Part shown: in pieces, positions 29,974 through 37,867 of the stretch | Numbering within the stretch: position 1 is the stretch's first letter | Layout: every line of letters begins with the position of its first letter | IMG/VR virus record: IMGVR_UViG_3300030389_002895 | Span: 1 to 56,993 of that record | Strand: one strand, 5' to 3' | Length of the DNA: 56,993 bases | Source of the DNA: a virus | The notes under the pieces: generated by a model | Told to the model about the DNA's origin: nothing | Databases searched by the model: none | What the model saw: only the letters and a program-made list of their open reading frames with translations | Made by a program: the position numbers and the translations under genes

Positions 29974-30076
29974 GAAACCCCCTGTGAGCTTGTGTTTGAA
30001 AGTAAAACCCGTTTAAATGACCGCTGAGTGCCTCTAAAAATGTTTTGCTTATGATTCTACCTTGGTTTTTAGCCAT
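29966..30076 (-). CDS. 36-residue peptide between DUF3310 and polymerase genes
   Basis: ATG at 30076 lies within the last codons of the DUF3310 gene after GAGAG, and TAA at 29966 within the first codons of the polymerase gene, eight-base overlaps at both ends. The 36 residues (MAKNQGRIISKTFLEALSGH, ending QAHRGFHG) have ordinary composition. It fills an otherwise empty gap exactly. Function unknown. Confidence 0.55.
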   Translation of the reverse strand: MAKNQGRIISKTFLEALSGHLNGFYFQTQAHRGFHG

Positions 30077-30281
30077 AATCTCTCTCTAATATCATTTCTA
30101 AGTAATGTATTGCTTTTTTAATATCATCAGCTTTACCTTTACTTTGATGACGACACACATACTTAATTACATTACCTTCTGCAAATAATAACTTATTGTC
30201 ATTTATAAATTGTGAAGGTTGTATCTTAAAATCCTGGTAGTGACTTCCGCCTTTTTGCCACAAGTCTTTTTTCTCTTTCAT
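30069..30281 (-). CDS. DUF3310 protein (nucleotide-kinase-like)
   Basis: A 70-residue protein with the DUF3310 signature: GGSHYQDFKIQPSQFINDNK (residues 11-30), then LLFAEGNVIKYVCRHQSKGK, and DDIKKAIHYLEMILE. Relatives in phages, including T7, are small proteins often labelled putative nucleotide kinase, with no proven reaction. AAGGAGG lies before the ATG. The upstream gene overlaps it by 56 bases. Consistent with nucleotide metabolism near the DNA polymerase. Confidence 0.85.
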   Translation of the reverse strand: MKEKKDLWQKGGSHYQDFKIQPSQFINDNKLLFAEGNVIKYVCRHQSKGKADDIKKAIHYLEMILERDYG

Positions 30282-30399
30282 GTTCCTCCTTAGTTTTCAA
30301 TACAAAACCATCTCTAATTAAATCAAACAATTTATTTTCTACTTCTGATTTAGTAGGTCTAGTTTTAAATTCTAATGTTATGTTAATTTTATAACTCAT
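30226..30399 (-). CDS. Unknown small protein
   Basis: A 57-residue protein started at ATG 30399, which overlaps the stop of the 22-residue gene as ATGA. It reads MSYKINITLEFKTRPTKSEV then NKLFDLIRDGFVLKTKEEHE and a Lys/Arg-rich end. The first half looks like a strand-rich fold with a helix. The 56-base overlap with DUF3310 is long for this genome but the coding bias is sensible. Family unknown. Confidence 0.5.
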   Translation of the reverse strand: MSYKINITLEFKTRPTKSEVENKLFDLIRDGFVLKTKEEHEREKRLVAKRRKSLPGF

Positions 30400-30464
30400 A
30401 TTACACCAGCATTTTGTAAACCTATTATAGTGCTGATTATTGTATATATCCAAATTATCTCCAT
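30396..30464 (-). CDS. 22-residue membrane micropeptide
   Basis: A 22-codon gene starting at ATG 30464, overlapping the helicase stop (TAATG) and ending at TGA 30396, overlapping the next start (ATGA). GGGAG lies eight bases upstream of the ATG. The product (MEIIWIYTIISTIIGLQNAG, then VI) is hydrophobic and long enough for one membrane helix. Double coupling and a good ribosome site make translation plausible. Role unknown. Confidence 0.6.
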   Translation of the reverse strand: MEIIWIYTIISTIIGLQNAGVI

Positions 30465-32089
30465 TATTTTTTCTCCCTTAAGTAAATTAAATAATCTTCA
30501 CCTATCGGATAATTATATCTATAATTACTAGATAGTATATGTAAAGTGTCTCTGGCTCTCGTGGCTCCTGTGTAATATACTCTCTTCTCATCACTCTTAT
30601 CACCTGCATCTTTTTTATTTACGTATGATGCAGGCCAATTTGTTTTACTATACAAAACTACATTGTTAGCTTCACCACCTTTAACACTATGTATCGTATC
30701 AATAATTATCTGTGGCTCATCATCTAAACTCTTTTGTCCATAGCGCTGCAATAATCTTATAAAATATTCTGTTTGACTGGGAGTAAAGTTTCTTTGTAGT
30801 ATTTGCCACCAAGGTTTCGTTGCAGCCTCATCATTTAAATTTAATCCACACCAATCACACAAAGCATCAAAGTCATACTTTTGTGTGTCAGGTAAATCAA
30901 TCCAAAAACTTAATCTTCTATAACTATGATCTTTTATTTCTCTTATGTATCGCATCATCACTTCAGCATCTTGTTTACTGATCTCCTTACCTTTTGATAT
31001 TGCAGTCCAAGCTTTGATAGCTCTCCATTGTTTGACATCAAAAGATTTATTACCTCGATTATCAGCAAAATATAAGCCAGCCTCTTTTGCACTTAGTCGT
31101 AATTCATTTACAGTAGTGTTTACTCTACCTAATATGTACCAAGTTCCGGGCAGCTCGCCTATTGGTATTTCTGCGAAATTTAAATATCTTTTTACATAGC
31201 CATCTTTTTCTAAATGTTCATAATCTTTTTCAATGCTATCTAATATACCTCTTCTAATGATCTGGCTAAAATGATGTATCGCTTCACCAAACCTTCTTGT
31301 TTGTCTAAGTATTACTTTACGCCCTGGAAAATATGTTGTGAAATATTTAGGATCACTACCATTAAATTTATATATACCTTGGTCATCATCACCGGCAAGA
31401 TACACTCGTCTAGCATTTTGTGCTAACTTATACAGCACACTCCATTGTAATGGTGTGAAGTCTTGAGCTTCATCTAATATTAATACCTCTAATTGTGGAA
31501 AGTCTACCTCATCAATAGTGCGTTCTATCATATCAGTGAAATCTATAAAGCTGTCTTTTTTGTAATGATTGTAAGTATCTATCTTTCTGAGATAAATATC
31601 TAGGCTATCCATTTTGTGCTGCTCTTTTTTATATACTTCTACAGGATCCATCATCATGTTCCGTGACTTGTCATACACACCTAGTGACCAATCTTTATAT
31701 GTAAAATTGTCATCAGATAATCTTTTGTCAGATGTTTTAATTATGCTAGCTTGTAATGCGTAATCTAACATACAAGCTTTAGGATCAAAAACTTCTTCCT
31801 CAAAATATCTTCTACAAAATTTATGTAATGTTTTAAATCTTGCAAAGTCATCTGTGTCATATTGTGGAAAAGCTTTTAATGCTCTATCTACTGCTGTGTT
31901 AACTGCTTTGTTTGTAAAAGAAACAAATGCAATATCTATAGGTTTTACACCTCTAGCCAAATGACCTTTTAAAACTCTTTCTACTAGAGTGTGTGTTTTA
32001 CCAGTACCAGGTGGACCAAATATTTTAATGGTCTTTTGATACAGAGCTCTGTGTCTTTGAAGCTCGGAACTTTTTGTGGTAGTCATCAT
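30464..32089 (-). CDS. SF1 DNA helicase (UvrD/Dda-like)
   Basis: A 541-residue superfamily 1 helicase. Walker A GPPGTGKT near residues 25-32; Walker B LILDEAQDF followed by TPLQW; motif IV-like DDDQGIYKFNGSDPKYF; motif V/VI IDTIHSVKGGEA and RVYYTGATRARDTLHI. It should unwind DNA with 5'-3' or 3'-5' polarity using ATP at the fork. Start is uncertain between GTG 32098 and ATG 32089/32086. It overlaps the end of the primase gene by 65 bases, so the two are probably co-expressed. Confidence 0.85.
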   Translation of the reverse strand: MMTTTKSSELQRHRALYQKTIKIFGPPGTGKTHTLVERVLKGHLARGVKPIDIAFVSFTNKAVNTAVDRALKAFPQYDTDDFARFKTLHKFCRRYFEEEVFDPKACMLDYALQASIIKTSDKRLSDDNFTYKDWSLGVYDKSRNMMMDPVEVYKKEQHKMDSLDIYLRKIDTYNHYKKDSFIDFTDMIERTIDEVDFPQLEVLILDEAQDFTPLQWSVLYKLAQNARRVYLAGDDDQGIYKFNGSDPKYFTTYFPGRKVILRQTRRFGEAIHHFSQIIRRGILDSIEKDYEHLEKDGYVKRYLNFAEIPIGELPGTWYILGRVNTTVNELRLSAKEAGLYFADNRGNKSFDVKQWRAIKAWTAISKGKEISKQDAEVMMRYIREIKDHSYRRLSFWIDLPDTQKYDFDALCDWCGLNLNDEAATKPWWQILQRNFTPSQTEYFIRLLQRYGQKSLDDEPQIIIDTIHSVKGGEANNVVLYSKTNWPASYVNKKDAGDKSDEKRVYYTGATRARDTLHILSSNYRYNYPIGEDYLIYLREKK

Positions 32090-33605
32090 CCATCTCACTT
32101 ACATCATCTTTAGGTTTTTGTTTTACTGTTTTATGTTTTACGAACTCAGGCATCTCGACAGTCCATATATTCTTTTCTCCTTCGTGATAATCTATCTTTT
32201 TACAATTCAACATACGCAAAGCTATCATTGGATTAGCAAAACTTCTTGTACCACTTTTTTGTAAAAAGTTAGCCAACGTAATCTTTTTAAAATAACATAT
32301 ATTAGTGTTACTATCCAAGACAACGTAACCATCCTTAAGTTTTTCAAACCTATCTTGTTCTATATGACTTTCAAAAAACTTCTTTAGTATTTCATAACGT
32401 TCCTCTTCTACACTATCTGCATATCTATGATCTTGACTTTCTACTGATTTTTCTACAATAGCTTTCATTAACATTTCAAATTGACTTGGACCTTTTCTTG
32501 GTTTTGGTAATGTCAGCCAGTACACTCTATATCGTAATAATTTCACTCTCCAACTTTTCTCATCTTTCATATCATCAGGGGTAACTGTTATGTGTTGACC
32601 TTCGTAATCAAATTCAAACCATACACTTTTTGTGTCCTGAACATAGGTGATGTTTGTAAACTTATCTATGATACCAGGTGTCTCCTCACCTCTACCCAAC
32701 TTCCTAGTCTTACATAATTCATAATTACATATTGGTTGATACTCATTATGCTTCGGTGGACACTGATAACCATATCCTTCTTTGTGAATACCTTTTGTCA
32801 TCTGTGCTACTTCTGTGTGAGGTAAAGGATTGGTAAATATTTTTTTATTTCTTTCCTGCATTATCTTTTCAAGTTCTACATAATTTATACCAACTCTTTT
32901 TTTCATTTCTAATACGGCAACATTATATAAAAACTGATGTCTCATTTTACCTGCCCAACCATCTTGCACTAACTTTTGTACACAAGGTGGATAGTGTTTC
33001 CAATCTCTTTCAACATCATTATCTTGTAATTGAAAATTTAAAAATTCTTTTGGTGCTATAGCTTTTGACTTTACTATTTCTAAAAACTGACCTACCAATA
33101 CTGGTGTGCCTTGATTATTGTATGCAAACTCCATTGTGCTGTTCATATTGAAGTAAGGCATATTTATAGTTTTATTACACGGAAATACTTCATTACTTAA
33201 AAAATACATCTCGTTAAATTCTTGTAACTTTTTTCTCATTACATCTGCTTTTACAAACCCTTTTAAAAATACAAAAAAGTGTAAGCCACCTGATTTTGAT
33301 AAGACAGGTACAAAGGGTAAATTAAATTTTTGTACTACTTGTATATATTTTTGTGCTGAATAATTTTCATAATCTGTAGGGTCTAGATCAATACAACCCC
33401 AAGAACATTCGTCTTCTACTTCTGGTTTTATACCTATTCCATATTTACCATCTAAATGGTCTTTCCATATCTTTGGTGTTACTGGCTCGTGTATCGTGAC
33501 ATATTTTGCTTGTTTCTTACCATTTGTATCACTCTCCCCCGTAAGGGAGAGCTTTACAAATGACTTCTCACCTGTCACAAAAAGCTTGTACAGTTCTTTG
33601 TGCAT
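32025..33605 (-). CDS. Archaeo-eukaryotic-type (AEP) DNA primase
   Basis: A 526-residue primase. IDLDP (Asp73, Asp75) and SKSGGLH (103-109) followed by FFVFL match the D-x-D and s-x-H motifs of the AEP catalytic fold. A Cys/His segment (CPPKHNEYQPICNYELC) resembles the zinc motif of such primases. The C-terminal third has a helical domain with a basic tail. It should make primers for the family A polymerase. It starts immediately after the ssDNA-binding-like gene and overlaps the helicase gene. Confidence 0.75.
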   Translation of the reverse strand: MHKELYKLFVTGEKSFVKLSLTGESDTNGKKQAKYVTIHEPVTPKIWKDHLDGKYGIGIKPEVEDECSWGCIDLDPTDYENYSAQKYIQVVQKFNLPFVPVLSKSGGLHFFVFLKGFVKADVMRKKLQEFNEMYFLSNEVFPCNKTINMPYFNMNSTMEFAYNNQGTPVLVGQFLEIVKSKAIAPKEFLNFQLQDNDVERDWKHYPPCVQKLVQDGWAGKMRHQFLYNVAVLEMKKRVGINYVELEKIMQERNKKIFTNPLPHTEVAQMTKGIHKEGYGYQCPPKHNEYQPICNYELCKTRKLGRGEETPGIIDKFTNITYVQDTKSVWFEFDYEGQHITVTPDDMKDEKSWRVKLLRYRVYWLTLPKPRKGPSQFEMLMKAIVEKSVESQDHRYADSVEEERYEILKKFFESHIEQDRFEKLKDGYVVLDSNTNICYFKKITLANFLQKSGTRSFANPMIALRMLNCKKIDYHEGEKNIWTVEMPEFVKHKTVKQKPKDDVSEMDDDYHKKFRASKTQSSVSKDH

Positions 33606-33607
33606 GA

Positions 33608-34390
33608 CTAGAACGGAACTTTGTCTGTACTTTTCTTAGTTGGTTCCCCTTGCTCATCTTCAGATTCAAAATACATATTAAAATCTTTTGCAAAATGAGC
33701 AAATTCTCTTGATTGAGCTAAAGTATGAACATTTTTGTTATCGTCAAGATAATCCTCAAACTTTATCTGCCAACCAAAGTATTTATATTTACCTGATTCT
33801 TGTCTAGTGACACTCATACGATAAATACATTTATACATAGGTGGTGTAAGTGGTTTACCATCGACTAACAAACTATTACTTTTTAATTTTTGTAACCATT
33901 CATTACTTTTCTTTTTCTGCGTTGATTTCATAGTAACCATACCTTGATCAATAACATTTCTATCTTTGTCTAATATTAAGATAAACCAGTTACCTGTATC
34001 TTCTACATAGTTACCATTTGGTAAAATATCCTTATTACCATTTCTTGTAAGTCCTAATGGTTTTTCTTTATGAACTGCTACAGGTCTATTGTTACCCTCA
34101 TCCATTTCTTTCCACTCATTAAAACTTCTTTTGTACATACAAGGAACTGCATAAAAACCTTGCTTTCCATCATATGCTTTTTCACTTGTTTGATTAAACA
34201 CACAACCTTCAGCAACATCTGTACCTGATACAGTTTTGTCTACACCATCTGGCATATTGCTTGAGTATAATATTTTAATCAAAGGGAGTTTAAATTCATC
34301 TTGTGCTGCATCCTCTAAACCCATACCTGCATCTTCTGTCCAATCTACTTTTGCTGGAACTTTATCTTCCTTTACCGCTACTTTATTCAT
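33608..34390 (-). CDS. Putative ssDNA-binding protein
   Basis: A 260-residue protein starting at ATG 34390 with AAAGGA seven bases upstream. The middle has OB-type strand patterns (CMYKRSFNEWKEMDEGNNRP; GNWFILILDKDRNVIDQGMV; YKYFGWQIKFEDYLDDNKNV). The acidic end (SEDEQGEPTKKSTDKVPF) finishes in PF like bacterial SSB tails that recruit partners. Located just upstream of primase and helicase, as phage SSBs often are. Functional assignment rests on these hints, so moderate. Confidence 0.55.
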   Translation of the reverse strand: MNKVAVKEDKVPAKVDWTEDAGMGLEDAAQDEFKLPLIKILYSSNMPDGVDKTVSGTDVAEGCVFNQTSEKAYDGKQGFYAVPCMYKRSFNEWKEMDEGNNRPVAVHKEKPLGLTRNGNKDILPNGNYVEDTGNWFILILDKDRNVIDQGMVTMKSTQKKKSNEWLQKLKSNSLLVDGKPLTPPMYKCIYRMSVTRQESGKYKYFGWQIKFEDYLDDNKNVHTLAQSREFAHFAKDFNMYFESEDEQGEPTKKSTDKVPF

Positions 34391-34973
34391 CGTTTTTTCC
34401 TTTCTCAATTTTTGTTTCGGTTTTCAAAAATACTTTAAATAAATCATCTTCAAATGGTAAGTTCTTTTCTTTCACTGCTCTTATGTGTGCGTTCAAAGAA
34501 TTTGCATTTACGGATTCATTTAAAGTTGGAGTGAGTCCTCTCTCTTCTAGCTCAGCTTTCAAAGCTTTCGCTTCATTGTCTTGACCTTTGCTAAAAGGAA
34601 CAGATAACTCGTTCTTCACTAAAGACCTATGACCCTCATCATTACTTAAATACTGTAAGCATTTTTCTCTTCGGTCGGCTAGTTCTTTATCTTTAAGACA
34701 AGCTTTTATAGTAGGTATGTAACCAGTATAAAAACTTTTTATCTTAATCTTATCACCCTTATCAGTAACAAATTCCTGCATACCAATATCTTTCATTTTG
34801 GTAGGAATGTCTACTTCTGATAATTGTCTTTGAGTTGCTTTCAGAGCCGCAAGAGCTGACATTAAATCTTCGATAGCCTTTTCATTCTTCAGCATATCTT
34901 CAACTAATTGACTTAACTCTTTTAGTTGGTCGTCTCCAAAATTCATTTCGATCTTTACTTCTTCTTGATTCAT
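34383..34973 (-). CDS. Conserved phage replication-module protein
   Basis: A 196-residue, mostly helical protein starting at ATG 34973 after AATGGAGG; an in-frame ATG (34985) lies in that leader. EDLMSALAALKATQRQLSEV and DIPTKMKDIGMQEFVTDKGD, then KIKIKSFYTGYIPTI form a block I know from phage replication modules beside SSB genes, function unknown to me. It is the first gene leftward from the divergent promoter region at 35.0 kb. The C-terminus is charged. Confidence 0.6.
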   Translation of the reverse strand: MNQEEVKIEMNFGDDQLKELSQLVEDMLKNEKAIEDLMSALAALKATQRQLSEVDIPTKMKDIGMQEFVTDKGDKIKIKSFYTGYIPTIKACLKDKELADRREKCLQYLSNDEGHRSLVKNELSVPFSKGQDNEAKALKAELEERGLTPTLNESVNANSLNAHIRAVKEKNLPFEDDLFKVFLKTETKIEKGKNDE

Positions 34974-34997
34974 GTTTTCCTCCATTAAAAATAACAA

Positions 34998-35026
34998 GTT
35001 ATATTATTTACTTGTATTGTCAACAA
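34998..35026 (-). promoter_or_regulatory. Divergent promoter, leftward
   Basis: TTGTTG (35021-35026), 17 bases, TATAAC (34998-35003) on the minus strand. Expected start near 34991, giving a leader of about 18 bases for the 34383 gene. It overlaps the rightward promoter base for base, so the two should compete. A TTGACA also lies at 35018-35023 but at a non-standard 14-base spacing. Confidence 0.5.
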
Positions 35027-35040
35027 AAAAATCCTATATT
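35012..35040 (+). promoter_or_regulatory. Divergent promoter, rightward
   Basis: TTGTAT (35012-35017), 17 bases, TATATT (35035-35040). Expected start at about 35046-35048, that is, at the ATG of the SNF2-type helicase gene (35047). The gene has no Shine-Dalgarno sequence, which fits a leaderless transcript. Confidence 0.55.
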
Positions 35041-35046
35041 TCTAAT

Positions 35047-36450
35047 ATGTCACATATATACAAGAGAAAACCTTTAGAACATCAACGAGAAGCGTTAAAT
35101 AAAAGCTTTGATAAAAAGTATTTTTTATACCTTATGGGTATGGGTACAGGTAAAACAAAAGTGGCTATTGACAATGCAGTATTTTTATTTAACCAGGGCG
35201 AAATAGATACTGTATTCATAGTTGTACCTAATAGCATTACACATAACTGGCTAAAAGAAATAGATGTAGATAGTTCTGCAAAAGGTTTTAAATATTTATT
35301 TCGTAGAGACACTTTTGATTATCATTTGAAGGATCATATAAATTGGTATGTAATGAATGTTGAAGCTTTATCTCACGCTAGTGGAGTTAAAGTAGCAAAA
35401 AAATTAATTGATAAACATGGTGATAGAATGTACATGGTTGTGGATGAATGCACTACCATAAAAAATCACAAAGCTAAAAGAACAAAAAATATAATTAAGA
35501 TTGCAAAAAATGTAAAATACAAAAGAGGAATGACAGGATCACCTACAGCAAAAAGTCCTCTTGATTTATATAGTCAATGTGAATTTTTAAAAGATGGTTT
35601 ATTAGGTTTTAGTTCTTACTATTCTTTTCAAGCTCGATATGCAAAACTAAGACCTCTTACTCGAGAAGGATTTAGACAAGCTATGATACCATATGATTAC
35701 CAAAACTTAGCTGAGTTGTTTAATAAAGTAAAACCTTTTTCATATAGAAAGATAAAAGAGGAGTGTTTAGATTTACCACCAAAGATACACACGAGAAGAG
35801 AACTAAGTATGTCAACACAACAACTTGAAATTTATAACCAACTTAAAAAATATGCCAGAGCTGTTTTGTTAGATAAAAAAACTAGCTATACAAATAAACT
35901 AACAGAGATATTAAGATTACATCAAGTGACCTGTGGTTTTTTTAAATCTGATACTGGTGAGATACAAGAATTAAATAATCCAAAATTAAAAGAGCTTATA
36001 AATATTTTAGAAGAGATGGATGGTAAAGTAATTATTTGGGCTAACTACATTTATAATATAGAACAGATAATTAAAACACTTAAAGATAAGTTTCCTTATG
36101 ATAGAACAGTTAGTGTATATGGTGCGGTAAGTGTAACTGATAGAGATAAAGCAGTTGAGAACTTTCAAAAAGATCCTTACACAAAATTTTTAGTAGGTAA
36201 TCCTGCAACAGGAGGGTATGGTTTAAATCTTACAGAGGCTGATACAGTCATATATTATAGTAACAGTTATGACTTAACTGTAAGAGAACAGTCAGAAGAC
36301 AGAGCCCACAGAAAAGGTCAGACAAAAAGTGTAACTTATATTGATTTAGTTATGACAGGAACTATAGATGAGTTTATATTAAAAGCACTCAATGATAAAA
36401 AAAGAATGTCAGCTCAAGTTTTAGGAGAAGAGGTACTTAACTTTTTATAA
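35047..36450 (+). CDS. SNF2-family helicase
   Basis: A 467-residue superfamily 2 protein, the only plus-strand gene. KPLEHQREAL (Q-motif region), Walker A GMGTGKT (31-37), Walker B DECT (133-136), TGSP motif, and motifs V/VI NPATGGYGLNL and QSEDRAHRKGQ. SNF2-type phage helicases are likely to remodel DNA or branch-migrate forks; the exact substrate is unknown. I start at ATG 35047 rather than a TTG-free upstream frame because it aligns with the fold and follows the promoter. It overlaps the 36414 gene end-to-end by 37 bases. Confidence 0.88.
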   Translation: MSHIYKRKPLEHQREALNKSFDKKYFLYLMGMGTGKTKVAIDNAVFLFNQGEIDTVFIVVPNSITHNWLKEIDVDSSAKGFKYLFRRDTFDYHLKDHINWYVMNVEALSHASGVKVAKKLIDKHGDRMYMVVDECTTIKNHKAKRTKNIIKIAKNVKYKRGMTGSPTAKSPLDLYSQCEFLKDGLLGFSSYYSFQARYAKLRPLTREGFRQAMIPYDYQNLAELFNKVKPFSYRKIKEECLDLPPKIHTRRELSMSTQQLEIYNQLKKYARAVLLDKKTSYTNKLTEILRLHQVTCGFFKSDTGEIQELNNPKLKELINILEEMDGKVIIWANYIYNIEQIIKTLKDKFPYDRTVSVYGAVSVTDRDKAVENFQKDPYTKFLVGNPATGGYGLNLTEADTVIYYSNSYDLTVREQSEDRAHRKGQTKSVTYIDLVMTGTIDEFILKALNDKKRMSAQVLGEEVLNFL

Positions 36451-37178
36451 TATTCATAAGCCTTCTCCATCCATTTATTTTCATACTCTAATAATTTATT
36501 ATAATTCATAACAAAACTTTGATACTCATAATTCTTTGTGCATACAGCTATGAGGCCTTGCTCTATCTCTCCGTAGTAAGCTTTGTGTGCTAATGAGTAT
36601 GCTGCGATTTGATAATAGTAATCTTCTATCCATTCTTCTTTTTTCAATCTATTAGATTGTTTAAAATCTATTATTGTAGGCTTATCATCATACAAACCAA
36701 CCACATCTGTCTGACCAGCCCAAGCCATTTTTTTAGGATCAGGATATAATGAAGGACAATAATCTTCATAAATTAAATTAACCTCACTACCCCAAACTTC
36801 TTTGAGTTTATCTAAATTTTCTATTATTGTGTGAGCCATCATCCGTGATTGATTACCTTGTGGAGTTACATTAAAATAAGGTTTGCCTTGACAGTACTTT
36901 TCTAATACCAAGTGCATTTCAGTTCCTCGTCTGGCTGCATCTATCGTGATCCGTGTAGCTTGTTCTTGTCCTACTCTTTGTCTCCAATTACATAAAGCTT
37001 TTCTTTTTTCTTCGCTTTGTGTTGCTGATAGTATAGTTGTTACAGACGGAAACTTTTGTCCATCTACATTGTAGGTTCTAATCTTTTCATCATTTCTTGT
37101 ATAGTCTTTATATTTGTATTTATCTACAATTTTAAAATCGCAAATAGTAAAACCATTTTTACTTCTTTTTATCTGCAT
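36414..37178 (-). CDS. PD-(D/E)XK exonuclease (RecB/Cas4-like)
   Basis: A 254-residue nuclease starting MQIKRSKNGF (ATG 37178). Motifs: RRGTEMH (His89), Glu138, GQTDVVGLYDDKPTIIDFKQ giving Asp158, Asp171 and Lys173, and a QxxxY (190-194) typical of the RecB-family fold. Related phage enzymes degrade DNA or process ends during recombination. It follows the 37159 gene with a 20-base overlap and runs convergent against the SNF2-type gene, overlapping by 37 bases. Confidence 0.82.
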   Translation of the reverse strand: MQIKRSKNGFTICDFKIVDKYKYKDYTRNDEKIRTYNVDGQKFPSVTTILSATQSEEKRKALCNWRQRVGQEQATRITIDAARRGTEMHLVLEKYCQGKPYFNVTPQGNQSRMMAHTIIENLDKLKEVWGSEVNLIYEDYCPSLYPDPKKMAWAGQTDVVGLYDDKPTIIDFKQSNRLKKEEWIEDYYYQIAAYSLAHKAYYGEIEQGLIAVCTKNYEYQSFVMNYNKLLEYENKWMEKAYEYYKKLSTSSPKT

Positions 37179-37833
37179 ACAGATTATCGAAGGTTGTTTC
37201 CCAATCCATATAGCTATCATGTTCTTCGGCACTATGTGTATATTGACTAGGTATAAAATCAGGAGGGCCATCACCAGTTACCCACATAGCAGGTGAAGTT
37301 ACACGTACTCTGTTATTAGGTAATGCAACCATACAACCTTTCCAAGGACCATTAGTTAAATGTAATACATGACTTTGTTTGTGTTGTGCTGGATCATCAG
37401 CTATTTCATTACCAGTATAATCCACTGTAAAATGATATTTACCAGTATAAAATTCTCCATCTATTTTACATATCCAAGGACTAGAACTGGTTCTATCAAA
37501 ATGTATTATTGAATGTTCTCTACTTGAACAATCCCATGGTTGAGCTAAATGAGTTGGCATAGGACTTGGCCATTCATCAAGTGGGTCATCAAAGATTAGA
37601 GACGTAATCGGGAGTCGAGCCCACATTGCCCCACCATGAGGATTTTCCAAACGATTATCTTCATCCTCACAACCAGTAAAGATGACTTGAAAGGACAAGC
37701 ATCGGTCTGGAATAGTTGTAACAGCTATAGCCAACGCATGTAAGTAATCATCCTGATACCTTCGATGGTTTACTGTAAACTCTCTTCTCACCCATACTTT
37801 AAAGTACGGAATATTTGATATTAAATTTCCCAT
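37159..37833 (-). CDS. Conserved marine phage protein
   Basis: A 224-residue protein (MGNLISNIPYFKVWVRREFT; RYQDDYLHALAIAVTTIPDR; CLSFQVIFTGCEDED; GGAMWARLPITSLIFDDPLD; PSPMPTHLAQPWDCSSREHS). Highly conserved in marine phages as I recall, with a beta-rich fold of unknown function. The start ATG at 37833 lies five bases after a -10 box, so the mRNA is likely leaderless. It begins the early operon ahead of the exonuclease gene. Confidence 0.7.
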   Translation of the reverse strand: MGNLISNIPYFKVWVRREFTVNHRRYQDDYLHALAIAVTTIPDRCLSFQVIFTGCEDEDNRLENPHGGAMWARLPITSLIFDDPLDEWPSPMPTHLAQPWDCSSREHSIIHFDRTSSSPWICKIDGEFYTGKYHFTVDYTGNEIADDPAQHKQSHVLHLTNGPWKGCMVALPNNRVRVTSPAMWVTGDGPPDFIPSQYTHSAEEHDSYMDWETTFDNLYADKKK

Positions 37834-37838
37834 ACCTC

Positions 37839-37866
37839 ACTATATATACAGGAAATATATTTACAA
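37839..37866 (-). promoter_or_regulatory. Promoter P6 before the 37159 gene
   Basis: TTGTAA (37861-37866), 16 bases, TATAGT (37839-37844) with the gene's ATG at 37833. The expected transcription start coincides with the start codon. A GAGG one base before the ATG is too close for a normal ribosome site. Confidence 0.5.
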
Positions 37867-37867
37867 G

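Noticed and set aside
34972-35046. Longer start for the plus-strand helicase (25 additional residues)
   Set aside because: The extra codons lie over both divergent promoters and encode SIKNNKLYYLLVLSTKKSYI, which adds no recognisable helicase motif; the ATG at 35047 fits the helicase N-terminus and promoter.
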